A DNA stretch of 64,000 bases from Comamonas sp. SCN 65-56 (GTDB lineage Bacteria > Pseudomonadota > Gammaproteobacteria > Burkholderiales > Burkholderiaceae_C), in contig NZ_MEDS01000023.1 of assembly GCF_001724135.1 (NCBI RefSeq), forward strand, positions 1 through 64,000. Reading direction: 5' to 3'. The notes beneath the pieces were generated by a model, which saw nothing but the letters and a program-made list of their open reading frames with translations, searched no databases and was not told the DNA's origin. Shown piece after piece: positions 19,422 to 27,738 of the stretch (its first letter is position 1; each line of letters starts with the position of its first letter). The translations under genes were made by a program, and so were the position numbers.

Positions 19422-21119
19422 TCAGTTCAGGGCAAAGACGAACAGGGTGCCGCCTTCGGAGCTCGCGTTCACCACGTCCGCGCCGATGTCTCCCATGAAG
19501 GCCGGGATGCTTTCGGTGCGGCCCGAGACCACCGCCACATACTGCTTGCCATCGATGGTGTAGGTCATCGGTGCGGCCGAGATGCCGGAGCCGGTGTTGA
19601 AGCCCCAGAGCTGCTTGCCGTTCTTGGCGTCATAGGCGTTGAACCAGCCTTGCACATTGCCCTCGAACACCACGCCGCCGGCGGTGGACATCGTCCCGCC
19701 GGTCCACGGCAGCGGGTTTTTGTCCAGCCAGACCTGCTTGTGCGTCACCGGGTTCCATGCGGTCAGGCCGCCCATGTAGTCGCCCTTCAGCGGCTTCTTG
19801 ATCTGGAAATCGTTGCCCAGGTAGAACGCGCCACGTTTGTATTCCGGCTGCGTGTCGACCATGTCCATGCACAGGTTGTTGGTCGGGATGTAGACCAGAC
19901 CGGTGGCGTGGTCGTAGCTCATGGGCATCCAGTTCTTGCCGCCCAGCAGGCTGGGGCAGATGCCCGTTGCCTTGCGCTCCATGCCGGGGCGCATCTTGTT
20001 GCCGGGGATTTCCACCGGCCGGCCTGTCGCCAGATCCACCTTGCTGGCCCAGTTCATGTCAACAAAAGGATCGGCCGAAATCAGCTTGCCGTTGGCGCGG
20101 TTGAGCACGTAAAAGAAGCCGTTGCGGTTGGCATGCATCAGCACCGGCGTCTTCTTGCCGCCGATGCTCAGATCGCTCAGCACCATTTCGTTCACGCCGT
20201 CGTAGTCCCAGGCGTCGTGCGGCGTGAACTGGTAGTGCCACTTGATCTGGCCCGTGCTTGCATCCAGAGCCACCACGGACGAGGTGTACAGATTGGTCTG
20301 CTCGCCAATGTCGGAGGTGTCGCTGCCGCGCACCACGGCCGCCCAGGGCGATGGATTGCTGGTGCCGTAATACACCAGATTGAGCTCAGGATCGTAGGAG
20401 CCGACAAACCACGCGGCACCGCCGCCGTTCTTGGCCGAGTCACCCTTCCAGGTGTTGCCGTTGGGCTCATTGGGCAGCGGTACGGTGTAGGTGCGCCAGA
20501 CTTCCTTGCCGGTTGCCTGGTCGAGCGCGACGATGGAGCCGCGCGCACCATACTCGCCGCCGCCGTAGCCGGAAATCACGAGGTTCTTCACCGCCGTCGG
20601 CGGCGAGGTGATCACCGAGCCGTTCTTGTAATCGGTGATGGCCGTCTTCCAGAGTTCCTTGCCGGTCTTGGCGTCGAGCGCGACGACGTTCGCGTCCAGG
20701 CGCCCGACGAAAATCTTGCCATTGCTGTAGGTCACGCCACGGTTGCCGACGTCGCAGCAGGCGTATTGGTCTATGCCCTTGGGCACGTCCGGCTGGTAGC
20801 GCCATTTGAGCGCGCCGGTCTTGGCGTCGACGGCAAACACGGTGGCGGGGCCGAAGGAGGACGACACGTACATGGTGTCGCCGATCACGATGGGCGTTGA
20901 TTCCTGCGAGCGCAGCGAACCGAGCTGCAGCGTCCATTTGACATGCAGGTTGCCGACGTTCTTGGTCGTGACCTGCGCGGCTTTGCTGAAACGCGTGTTG
21001 CCGGCGTCGCCGCCATAAATACCCCATTCCTGGGCGTTCGCCAGGCTGGCGGCAAAGAGAAGCGCGGATGCTACTGTCGTCAGAGCAAATACGCCTCGCT
21101 TCATCGTTCTGTTGAGCAT
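19422..21119 (-). CDS. PQQ-dependent alcohol dehydrogenase, lanthanide-type signature
   Basis: A 565-residue periplasmic quinoprotein with a signal peptide (ending near SLANAQ), beta-propeller repeats of the W-docking type (VALDAKTGKELWKT, VALDQATGKEVWRT), the vicinal disulfide CC (121-122), metal ligands Glu189 (GGGEYG) and Asn255 (GTSNPSPW), and catalytic Asp305 within WDYDG. The second aspartate, Asp307, is the hallmark of lanthanide-dependent enzymes such as XoxF and PedH; calcium MxaF has alanine there. The substrate may be methanol or a short alcohol. It is shorter than typical XoxF. The start at 21119 has GGGAG 8 bases upstream. Confidence 0.88.
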   Translation of the reverse strand: MLNRTMKRGVFALTTVASALLFAASLANAQEWGIYGGDAGNTRFSKAAQVTTKNVGNLHVKWTLQLGSLRSQESTPIVIGDTMYVSSSFGPATVFAVDAKTGALKWRYQPDVPKGIDQYACCDVGNRGVTYSNGKIFVGRLDANVVALDAKTGKELWKTAITDYKNGSVITSPPTAVKNLVISGYGGGEYGARGSIVALDQATGKEVWRTYTVPLPNEPNGNTWKGDSAKNGGGAAWFVGSYDPELNLVYYGTSNPSPWAAVVRGSDTSDIGEQTNLYTSSVVALDASTGQIKWHYQFTPHDAWDYDGVNEMVLSDLSIGGKKTPVLMHANRNGFFYVLNRANGKLISADPFVDMNWASKVDLATGRPVEIPGNKMRPGMERKATGICPSLLGGKNWMPMSYDHATGLVYIPTNNLCMDMVDTQPEYKRGAFYLGNDFQIKKPLKGDYMGGLTAWNPVTHKQVWLDKNPLPWTGGTMSTAGGVVFEGNVQGWFNAYDAKNGKQLWGFNTGSGISAAPMTYTIDGKQYVAVVSGRTESIPAFMGDIGADVVNASSEGGTLFVFALN

Positions 21120-21139
21120 GAATAGTCTCCCGGTGGTTG

Positions 21140-21182
21140 CAGGTGGGCTGAGCCCTCAACCCCCTGGCGGCACCTGGCTCAG
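21140..21182 (-). promoter_or_regulatory. possible H-type pseudoknot in the dehydrogenase leader
   Basis: In the minus-strand transcript CTGAGCC (21176-21182) can pair with GGCTCAG (21148-21154), and CAGGTG (21171-21176) with CACCTG (21140-21145). The two stems interleave, sharing one base, in an H-type pseudoknot arrangement with a GGGGGTTGAG loop. The element ends about 20 bases before the start codon. I cannot assign it to a known riboswitch class. Confidence 0.35.
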
Positions 21183-21229
21183 GTTCGGCTGCGGCGCTGC
21201 ATTTCCATTATCAAAACGCATGTGTGCGA

Positions 21230-21261
21230 CAGCAACGCCACTTGTAACAGTGGCCTTGCTG
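21230..21261. repeat. 32-bp imperfect palindrome upstream of the PQQ dehydrogenase
   Basis: CAGCAA-c-GCCACT and AGTGGC-c-TTGCTG pair over 12 of 13 positions around a six-base centre. It lies about 110-140 bases upstream of the dehydrogenase start and just beyond the stop side of the glycosylase-family gene. It could be an operator or a stem-loop; there is no T-run. Confidence 0.6.
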
Positions 21262-21360
21262 GCGGGCTCTGCCGTTGATGATTCATGAAGAGGCCGGCGA
21301 GATCGCCTGCCGCCCCGTAGTCGTTGTTACGTGCGGATTACGGGTCAGCAACAAAAGTGA

Positions 21361-21954
21361 TCAAAGCAACAGGCTGACACGTTCGCGCAGCTTGGGCAGC
21401 AACTCGGCTTCAAACCACGGGTTGTGCTTGAGCCAGCCGTTGTTGCGCGGGCTGGGGTGGGGCAGAACCAGGGTGTGCGGCCACCAGCGCTGCCACTCCT
21501 GCACCGCGCGCGTGACACCCATCGTGCGCGCTTCGGGCAGGTGCCAGGCCAGCGCGTACTGGCCGATCAGGACGGTCAGCTCGATGTTGGGCAACTGGGC
21601 CATCAGGCGTTTGCGCCACAGCGGCGCGCATTCGGGGCGCGGCGGCGCGTCGCCCGAGCCCTGCGCCGCACGGCCGGGGTAGCAAAAGCCCATGGGCACG
21701 ATGGCCACTTTTTCGCGGTCATAAAAGATCTCCTCGCTCATGCCCAGCCATTGGCGCAAGCGCCGACCGCTGGCGTCGTCGAAAGGCACACCGCTCTGGT
21801 GCACCTTGATGCCCGGTGCCTGGCTGGCCAGCAGGATGTGCGCGCCGTGCCCGGCCTGCAGCACCGGGCGCGGGCCCAGCGGCAGGAAAGGTGCGCAGAC
21901 GGTGCAGGCGCGGATCTCGCGCAGAAGTTTGTCAAGCGAACGGGCGGAGGTCAT
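21361..21954 (-). CDS. uracil-DNA glycosylase family protein
   Basis: A 197-residue protein of the uracil-DNA glycosylase superfamily. It has an N-terminal CTVC pair, ILLASQAPG at the motif 1 position (other members have GQAPG/GEAPG), a FCYPGR segment and the C-terminal HPSPRNNGW motif. It is expected to remove uracil or related damage, but this subfamily is poorly characterised. Start at 21954 (MTSARSLDK) is preferred over an upstream ATG at 22008 because similarity begins there. It diverges from rarA with 74 bases between starts. Confidence 0.85.
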   Translation of the reverse strand: MTSARSLDKLLREIRACTVCAPFLPLGPRPVLQAGHGAHILLASQAPGIKVHQSGVPFDDASGRRLRQWLGMSEEIFYDREKVAIVPMGFCYPGRAAQGSGDAPPRPECAPLWRKRLMAQLPNIELTVLIGQYALAWHLPEARTMGVTRAVQEWQRWWPHTLVLPHPSPRNNGWLKHNPWFEAELLPKLRERVSLLL

Positions 21955-22028
21955 GCGGTGATTGTCTCGCTGGCAACGACGGCCGGCCGCTACTATCGCG
22001 TACACCACTACTCGCTTCAGCAGCAGTC

Positions 22029-23269
22029 ATGACACTGGCAGCCCCGCACATCCCTCTGGCCGAGCGCCTGCGCCCGCACACGCTGGACGACGTGATAGGG
22101 CAGAAACAGGTGCTGGGGCCGGGCAAGCCGCTGCGTCTGGCGTTTGAGTCCGGTCAGCCGCATTCCTGCATCCTCTGGGGGCCGCCGGGTACCGGCAAGA
22201 CAACGATTGCGCGGCTGATGGCACAGGCGTTTGATGCGCAGTTCATCGCGATCAGCGCGGTGCTGGGCGGCGTGAAGGACATTCGCGAGGCGGTGGAGCG
22301 CGCGGAGAACGCGCGCCACGGCCTGGCGCCGCAGCGCACCATCGTGTTCGTCGATGAGGTGCATCGCTTCAACAAGAGCCAGCAGGATGCCTTCTTGCCG
22401 CATGTCGAAAGCGGCTTGTTCACCTTTGTCGGCGCGACCACGGAGAACCCCTCGTTCGAGGTGAACGGCGCGCTGCTCTCGCGCGCCACGGTGTATGTGC
22501 TGCAACCGCTGACGCCCAGCAAGCGCTGCCAGCTATCGAAAATGATGCGACAGAGCGCTTGGTGGCCTATGCCGATGGCGATGCGCGGCGGCTCTTGAAC
22601 ACGCTGGAGCAGCTCGCGGTCACCGCGCAGCAGGCGAAAGTGGAGTGCATCACCGACGCCTGGCTGGTGCAGGTGCTGGGCCAGCAGATGCGCCGCTACG
22701 ACAAGGGCGGTGAGCAGTTCTACGACACCATCAGCGCGCTGCACAAATCGGTGCGCGGCTCAGACCCCGACGCGGCGCTGCGTTATCTGGCGCGGCGCAT
22801 CGTGCGCATGGCGTGGGAGGACATCGGCCTGGCGGACCCGCGTGCCATGCAGATCACCAACGAGGCGGCGCAAACCTACGAGCGCCTGGGCAGCCCCGAG
22901 GGCGAGCTGGCGCTGGCGCAGGCGGTGATTTATCTCGCCGTGGCGCCCAAGAGCAATGCCGGCTACACCGCTTACAAGAAGGCGCGTGCCCTGGTGGCGC
23001 AGGACGGCACGCGACCGGTGCCGCTGCACCTGCGCAATGCGCCGACCAAACTCATGAAGCAGCTCGATTACGGCAAGGGCTACCGCTACGCGCACGATGA
23101 GGAGGGCGGTTTTGCGGCCGGCGAGACCTATCTGCCCGACGGCATGGCGCCACCGAATTTCTATGAGCCGGTGCCGCGCGGTCTGGAGATCAGGATCGGC
23201 GAGAAGCTGCGCGAGCTGCGTGCGCGCAATGCGGATGCCGCAGGCACGACGCCGGGTGATGGCGGCTGA
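22029..23269 (+). pseudogene. rarA: RarA/MgsA-type AAA+ ATPase gene, frameshifted
   Basis: RarA acts at stalled replication forks as a clamp-loader-like ATPase. The first frame (22029 to a stop at 22598) carries the start [16 protein letters not shown], Walker [10 protein letters not shown], Walker [11 protein letters not shown] and sensor 1 [10 protein letters not shown], then goes out of frame after LQPLT. The rest continues in another frame from about 22517 ([28 protein letters not shown]) to 23269 with the normal C-terminus. The shift is near 22513-22520, exactly where a copy of the dispersed repeat lies, and the loop appears shorter than in relatives. It could be a real inactivation or a sequencing error. 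Confidence 0.85.
22515..22545 (-). repeat. partial dispersed repeat inside rarA
   Basis: Read on the minus strand it gives TTTTCGATAGCTGGCAGCGC followed by TTGCTGGG, matching one half of the family seen at 36785, 39688 and 45745. It coincides with the rarA frame change. Confidence 0.6.
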
Positions 23270-23286
23270 TTGCGTTCAGCGTCGCC

Positions 23287-24708
23287 TTAGGCGATCGCCA
23301 CGCGCATCATGTTGGTGGAGCCGCTCTCGCCAAACGGCAGACCTGCCAGGATCACGATGGGGTGGCCGGGCTGGGCAAAGCCCTGGCTGCGCGCGACGTC
23401 GGTGGCCATGGGCGCGAGCTGGTCCAGCGATGCCGGGTCCGCCACATGCACCGAGTGCACGCCCCAGGCCAGCGCCAGCTTGCGTGCGGTGCCCAGGTGT
23501 GGTGACAGGCTGAGGATGGCGGAGCCGGGCCGCTCGCGCGCGGCGCGCAGACTGGTGCGGCCGCTGCTGGTGTAGCTCACGATGGCGTCGGCCTGCAGCA
23601 GTTCTGCGGCGCGCCGCATGGCGCAGCAGACGGCCTGCGTCACGTCTCGGGCATTGGCCTCGGCGGCAGCCTGCGAGGCCTCGATGAGCTGGCGGTACTG
23701 GGTGTCGGCCTCGGTGCCCTCGATGATACGGTTCATCATGGTCACGGCCTCCACCGGGTATTTGCCTGCGGCCGATTCGGCCGAGAGCATGACGGCGTCG
23801 GCGCCGTCGTAGATGGCGGTGGCCACGTCGGAGGCTTCGGCGCGCGTGGGCACCGGGCTCTCTATCATGGATTCGAGCATCTGCGTGGCGACGATCACCG
23901 GCTTGCCGAGCTTGCGGCAGAGCTTGACGATGCGTTTCTGAATGGCCGGAACCTGTTCGGCCGGCATCTCGACGCCCAGATCGCCGCGCGCCACCATGAC
24001 AGCATCGGTGGCGGCCACCACATCGTCCAGGCGTTCGATGGCCGAGGGTTTTTCGAGCTTGGCGAGCAGGCCCGCGCGGCCGTTGATCAGGGCGCGCGCC
24101 TCGGCCAGGTCTTCGGGGCGTTGCACGAAGGACAGCGCCACCCAGTCGGCGCCCAGCTCCAGCGCGGTTTCCAGATCGGCACGGTCCTTGGTGGTGAGCG
24201 CCGAGATCGGCAGCACCACGCCGGGCACGTTCACGCCCTTGCGCTCTGACAGCTTTCCACCCACGAGTACCGTGCAATCGGCCGATTGCGCATCGCAGCG
24301 CTCGACGCGCACGCGCAGCTTGCCGTCGTCGAGCAGCAGCTCGGCACCAGGTACCAGCGCGGCAAAAATCTCGGGGTGTGGCAGGTTGACCCGCGTTTGC
24401 GTGCCAGGCACCTTGTCCAGGTCAAAGCGGAATGTCTGCCCGGCTTGCAGCTGCACCGGGCCGTTCTCGAACACGCCCACGCGCAGCTTGGGGCCTTGCA
24501 GATCGGCCAGGATGCCGATGGGGCGACCGGTTTCGCGTTCCACCGCGCGCACGGCGGCAAAACGTGCGGCGTGGTCTTCCCTGCTGCCGTGGCTGAAGTT
24601 CATGCGGAACACATCGGCCCCGGCGAGGAAGAGCTGGCGGATCATGTCGGGGCTGGAACTCGCAGGCCCGAGGGTGGCGACGATCTTGGCGCGGCGTGTG
24701 CGGTGCAT
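23287..24708 (-). CDS. pyk: pyruvate kinase
   Basis: Pyruvate kinase converts phosphoenolpyruvate and ADP to pyruvate and ATP. The 473-residue protein begins RRAKIVATLGPAS, has the FRMNFSHG segment, the metal-site region VMVARGDLGVEMP and the K-rich APRAQ-like region altered to VPAIQKRIVK, and a C-terminal domain ending in a glycine-rich LAGLPFGESGSTNMMRV. It is the last gene of the glyoxylate operon, 27 bases after the glycerate kinase. Linkage to glycerate metabolism suggests it drains 2-phosphoglycerate formed there. Confidence 0.97.
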   Translation of the reverse strand: MHRTRRAKIVATLGPASSSPDMIRQLFLAGADVFRMNFSHGSREDHAARFAAVRAVERETGRPIGILADLQGPKLRVGVFENGPVQLQAGQTFRFDLDKVPGTQTRVNLPHPEIFAALVPGAELLLDDGKLRVRVERCDAQSADCTVLVGGKLSERKGVNVPGVVLPISALTTKDRADLETALELGADWVALSFVQRPEDLAEARALINGRAGLLAKLEKPSAIERLDDVVAATDAVMVARGDLGVEMPAEQVPAIQKRIVKLCRKLGKPVIVATQMLESMIESPVPTRAEASDVATAIYDGADAVMLSAESAAGKYPVEAVTMMNRIIEGTEADTQYRQLIEASQAAAEANARDVTQAVCCAMRRAAELLQADAIVSYTSSGRTSLRAARERPGSAILSLSPHLGTARKLALAWGVHSVHVADPASLDQLAPMATDVARSQGFAQPGHPIVILAGLPFGESGSTNMMRVAIA

Positions 24709-24735
24709 GGTGTGCGGAGGTAGAGGAGGTAGAAG

Positions 24736-26010
24736 TCAGGTGCCGATCAGGACGACGCGAAAATCATTGACGTTGGTGAGCGTGGGGCCGGTGATGACCG
24801 AATCGCCCAGCGCCTCGAAGAAGCCGTGGCCGTCGTTGGCGTCCAGGCTGTGCTGTGGCCGAATGCCGTGCGCAAAGGCGCGCGCAAGCGTGTCCGGGCT
24901 GACGCTGGCACCGGCGATTTCTTCCATGCCATCCACGCCATCGGTATCGCCCATCAGCGCGTGGATGCGTGTATGGCCGCGGGCAGCGATGGCGAACGAC
25001 AGCAGGCATTCCACATTGCGCCCGCCGCGCCCCTGGCCGCGCAGCGTGACCGTGGTCTCGCCGCCAGACAGGAGAGCGCAGGGCGGGCGAAAGGGCTCGC
25101 CGCGCTCGGCCATCTGCAGCGCGATGGCCGCCAGCACCTTGCCGACATCGCGTGCTTCGCCTTCGATCGCATCGCTCAGGATGTAGGGGGTGTAGCCATG
25201 CTGGCGGGCGATGGCGGCGGCCGCCTGCAGCGCCTGCTGAGGTGCGGCAATGATGCGGGTGGTGAGGCCCGCCAGGCGCGGGTCTTGCGGTTTGATCGAC
25301 TCACCGGCGCCACTCTCCAGCACCTGGCGCACCGGCGCCGGCAGCTCAATGCCATAGCGCTGAACGATGTCGAGCGCGTCCTGGCAGGTGCTGGCATCAC
25401 CCACCGTGGGGCCGGAGGCAATGTCGCGCGGAGCATCGCCCGGCACGTCGGAGAGCAGCAGCGTGATGACGCGCGCGGGGTGGCAGGCCGCGGCAAGGCG
25501 CCCACCCTTGATGGAGGACAAATGGCGGCGTACGGTGTTCATCTCGCTGATGCTGGCGCCGCTGGCGAGCAGCGCGCGGTTCACCTGCTGCTTGTCTTGC
25601 AACGTCAGCCCCGGCAGCGGCAAGGGCAGCAGCGCGGAGCCGCCACCGGAGATCAGGCACAGCACCACATCATCGGCAGTGAGGCTCTCTGCCAGCGCCA
25701 GCATGCGCTGCGCGGCCGCCAGCCCGGCGGCATCGGGCACGGGGTGTGCGGCTTCCACGATTTCGATGCGCTCGCAGGCAACCTTGTAGCCGTAGCGCGT
25801 CACCACCAGGCCGGTGAGCGCGCCTTGCCAATGGTCTTCGACCGCGCGCGCCATCGCCGCCGACGCCTTGCCCGCGCCGATGACCACCAGCCGCCCCTTG
25901 ACCTCCTCGGGCCGCGGCAGATGCGGCGCCACGCACAGCGCGGGCTGGGCCGATGCGATGGCCGCATCGAACATCGCACGCATCAGCTCGCGCTCGTTCA
26001 TGGCGCTCAT
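24736..26010 (-). CDS. glycerate 2-kinase (MOFRL family, TtuD/GckA type)
   Basis: This enzyme phosphorylates D-glycerate to 2-phosphoglycerate. The 424-residue protein has the glycine-rich VIGAGKASAAMARA segment near the N-terminus, LISGGGSALLPLP, KGGRLA, and the C-terminal MOFRL domain with LSGGETTVTLRGQGRGGRN and MGDTDGVDG. The ATG at 26010 overlaps the stop of the preceding reductase (ATGA), indicating coupling; a second ATG follows at 26001. It acts after GlxR in the glyoxylate-to-glycerate route. Confidence 0.95.
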   Translation of the reverse strand: MSAMNERELMRAMFDAAIASAQPALCVAPHLPRPEEVKGRLVVIGAGKASAAMARAVEDHWQGALTGLVVTRYGYKVACERIEIVEAAHPVPDAAGLAAAQRMLALAESLTADDVVLCLISGGGSALLPLPLPGLTLQDKQQVNRALLASGASISEMNTVRRHLSSIKGGRLAAACHPARVITLLLSDVPGDAPRDIASGPTVGDASTCQDALDIVQRYGIELPAPVRQVLESGAGESIKPQDPRLAGLTTRIIAAPQQALQAAAAIARQHGYTPYILSDAIEGEARDVGKVLAAIALQMAERGEPFRPPCALLSGGETTVTLRGQGRGGRNVECLLSFAIAARGHTRIHALMGDTDGVDGMEEIAGASVSPDTLARAFAHGIRPQHSLDANDGHGFFEALGDSVITGPTLTNVNDFRVVLIGT

Positions 26011-26912
26011 TCGGCCTGCTGGCCGATCTCGAAGTTGGAGAGTTGCTCCAGCGCGCGCACCATGCCGGAATGGTCCCAGCCTTCGCCGCCGTGGGCCACG
26101 CAGGCGGAAAAGAGCTGCTGCGCCGTGCCCGTGGCCGGCAGCGCCAGGCCGAGTTGGCGCGCCGCGGTGAGCGCCAGGTTCAGATCCTTCTGGTGCAGCT
26201 TGATGCGGAACCCCGGGTTGAAGGTGCGCTTGATCATGCGCTCGCCCAGAATTTCCAGGATGCGCGAAGTGGCCAGCCCCCCCAGCAGGGCCTCGCGCAC
26301 CTTGGCTGGGTCGGCACCGGCGCGGGCGGCAAACAGCAGGCCTTCGGAGACGGCGTTGATGGTCAGCGCCACCACGATCTGGTTGGCCACCTTGCAGGTC
26401 TGGCCGTCGCCGGTGCCGCCGACGCGCGTGATGTTCTTGCCCATGCAGGCGAGCACCGGTTTGACGCGCTCGAACACCTCGTTTTTGCCGCCGCACATGA
26501 TCGAAAGAGTGGCGTTCTTTGCGCCCACGTCGCCGCCAGAGACCGGGGCGTCGATGTAATCGCAGCCCAGGGCTTCGATCTTTGCCGCATATTCCTTGGT
26601 TTCCACCGGCGAGATCGACGACATGTCGATGACGACCTTGCCCCGAGTCAAACCTTCGGCGACGCCGTTCTCGGCGAACAGCACCTTGCCCACGTCGGGC
26701 GTGTCCGGCACCATGATGATGACGATGTCCGCCTTCTGCGCCACTTCCTTGCCGCTAGCGCAGGCGCTGCCGCCGGCCTCGGTCAGTTCGCCAGGCACTT
26801 TGCCGCGGCTGTGCAGAAAGACCTTGTGTCCGGCCTTGATCAAGTGCCCCGCCATGGGCGTGCCCATGATGCCCAGGCCGATGAAGCCGATATTCAGTGC
26901 GTGTGTACTCAT
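26007..26912 (-). CDS. glxR: tartronate semialdehyde reductase (2-hydroxy-3-oxopropionate reductase)
   Basis: It reduces tartronate semialdehyde to D-glycerate with NAD(P)H. The 301-residue beta-hydroxyacid dehydrogenase has the dinucleotide motif GFIGLGIMGTPMA, the substrate-binding DAPVSGGDVGA segment, and the catalytic lysine in GDGQTCKVANQ. Placement between hyi and glycerate kinase separates it from the related hydroxyisobutyrate dehydrogenase at 37480-38376. Confidence 0.95.
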   Translation of the reverse strand: MSTHALNIGFIGLGIMGTPMAGHLIKAGHKVFLHSRGKVPGELTEAGGSACASGKEVAQKADIVIIMVPDTPDVGKVLFAENGVAEGLTRGKVVIDMSSISPVETKEYAAKIEALGCDYIDAPVSGGDVGAKNATLSIMCGGKNEVFERVKPVLACMGKNITRVGGTGDGQTCKVANQIVVALTINAVSEGLLFAARAGADPAKVREALLGGLATSRILEILGERMIKRTFNPGFRIKLHQKDLNLALTAARQLGLALPATGTAQQLFSACVAHGGEGWDHSGMVRALEQLSNFEIGQQAE

Positions 26913-26945
26913 GCTGCAGATTCCTTTCTTGTTGTGTGACGCGTG

Positions 26946-27725
26946 TTATGCGGTGAGCGCCTTGACCCAGCCCAGGCCGGCTTCGGTGGTGTCGGCCGGC
27001 TTGTACTCGCAGCCGATCCAGCCGTCGTAGCCGATGCGATCCAGATGCTGGAACAGGAAGCGGTAATTGAGCTCGCCCGTGCCCGGCTCGTTGCGCCCCG
27101 GGTTGTCGGCAAGCTGGATGTGCTTGATGGATTTGAGCTGCTTTTGCAGCGTGGCGGCGATCTCGCCTTCCATGCGCTGCATGTGATAGATGTCGTACTG
27201 GATGAAGAGGTTGTCCGATCCCACCTGCTCGATCACCTCGAGCGCCTGCGCCGTGCGGTTCAGGTAGAAGCCCGGGATGTCGAAGGTGTTGATCGGCTCC
27301 ATCACCAGGCGCAGACCGGCGGCCTTGAGCTCGCCGGCGGCGAAGCGCAGGTTCTCGACAAAGGTCTGTTGTACCTGGCGCGCATCAGCACCCGCCGGCA
27401 CCTTGCCGGCCAGGCAGTTGAGCTGCGGCGCGCCCAGCGCCTTGGCGTAGCGGATGGCAGTGGCCACGCCGTCGCGAAATTCGGCCGTGCGTGCCGGGTC
27501 GCAGGCGATGCCGCGATCGCCCGCCTCCCAGTCGCCCGCGGGCAGGTTGTGCAGCACCAGCTGCAGGCGGTATTCCTGAAGCAGCGCCTTGATTTCCTCG
27601 GGTTGGTAGGCATAGGGAAAGAGAAACTCGACCGCGTCAAAACCGGCGGCGCGCGCGGCGCCAAAACGCTCCAGAAACGGGCGCTCGGTGAAGAGCATGG
27701 TGAGGTTGGCGGCAAATTTCGGCAT
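26946..27725 (-). CDS. hyi: hydroxypyruvate isomerase
   Basis: Hyi interconverts hydroxypyruvate and tartronate semialdehyde. The 259-residue TIM-barrel protein has the family start MPKFAANLTMLFTERPFLERF and metal-binding acidic residues in the LVMEPIN and QYDIYHMQ regions, plus the late GCEYKPA segment. It lies 13 bases after gcl and 33 before glxR in the operon. Confidence 0.95.
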   Translation of the reverse strand: MPKFAANLTMLFTERPFLERFGAARAAGFDAVEFLFPYAYQPEEIKALLQEYRLQLVLHNLPAGDWEAGDRGIACDPARTAEFRDGVATAIRYAKALGAPQLNCLAGKVPAGADARQVQQTFVENLRFAAGELKAAGLRLVMEPINTFDIPGFYLNRTAQALEVIEQVGSDNLFIQYDIYHMQRMEGEIAATLQKQLKSIKHIQLADNPGRNEPGTGELNYRFLFQHLDRIGYDGWIGCEYKPADTTEAGLGWVKALTA

Positions 27726-27738
27726 GGTGTGATTCCTT

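Noticed and set aside
21238-21256. GCCACTGT-like sequence suggesting a cobalamin riboswitch
   Set aside because: It is part of a simple palindrome; the other B12-riboswitch elements are absent.
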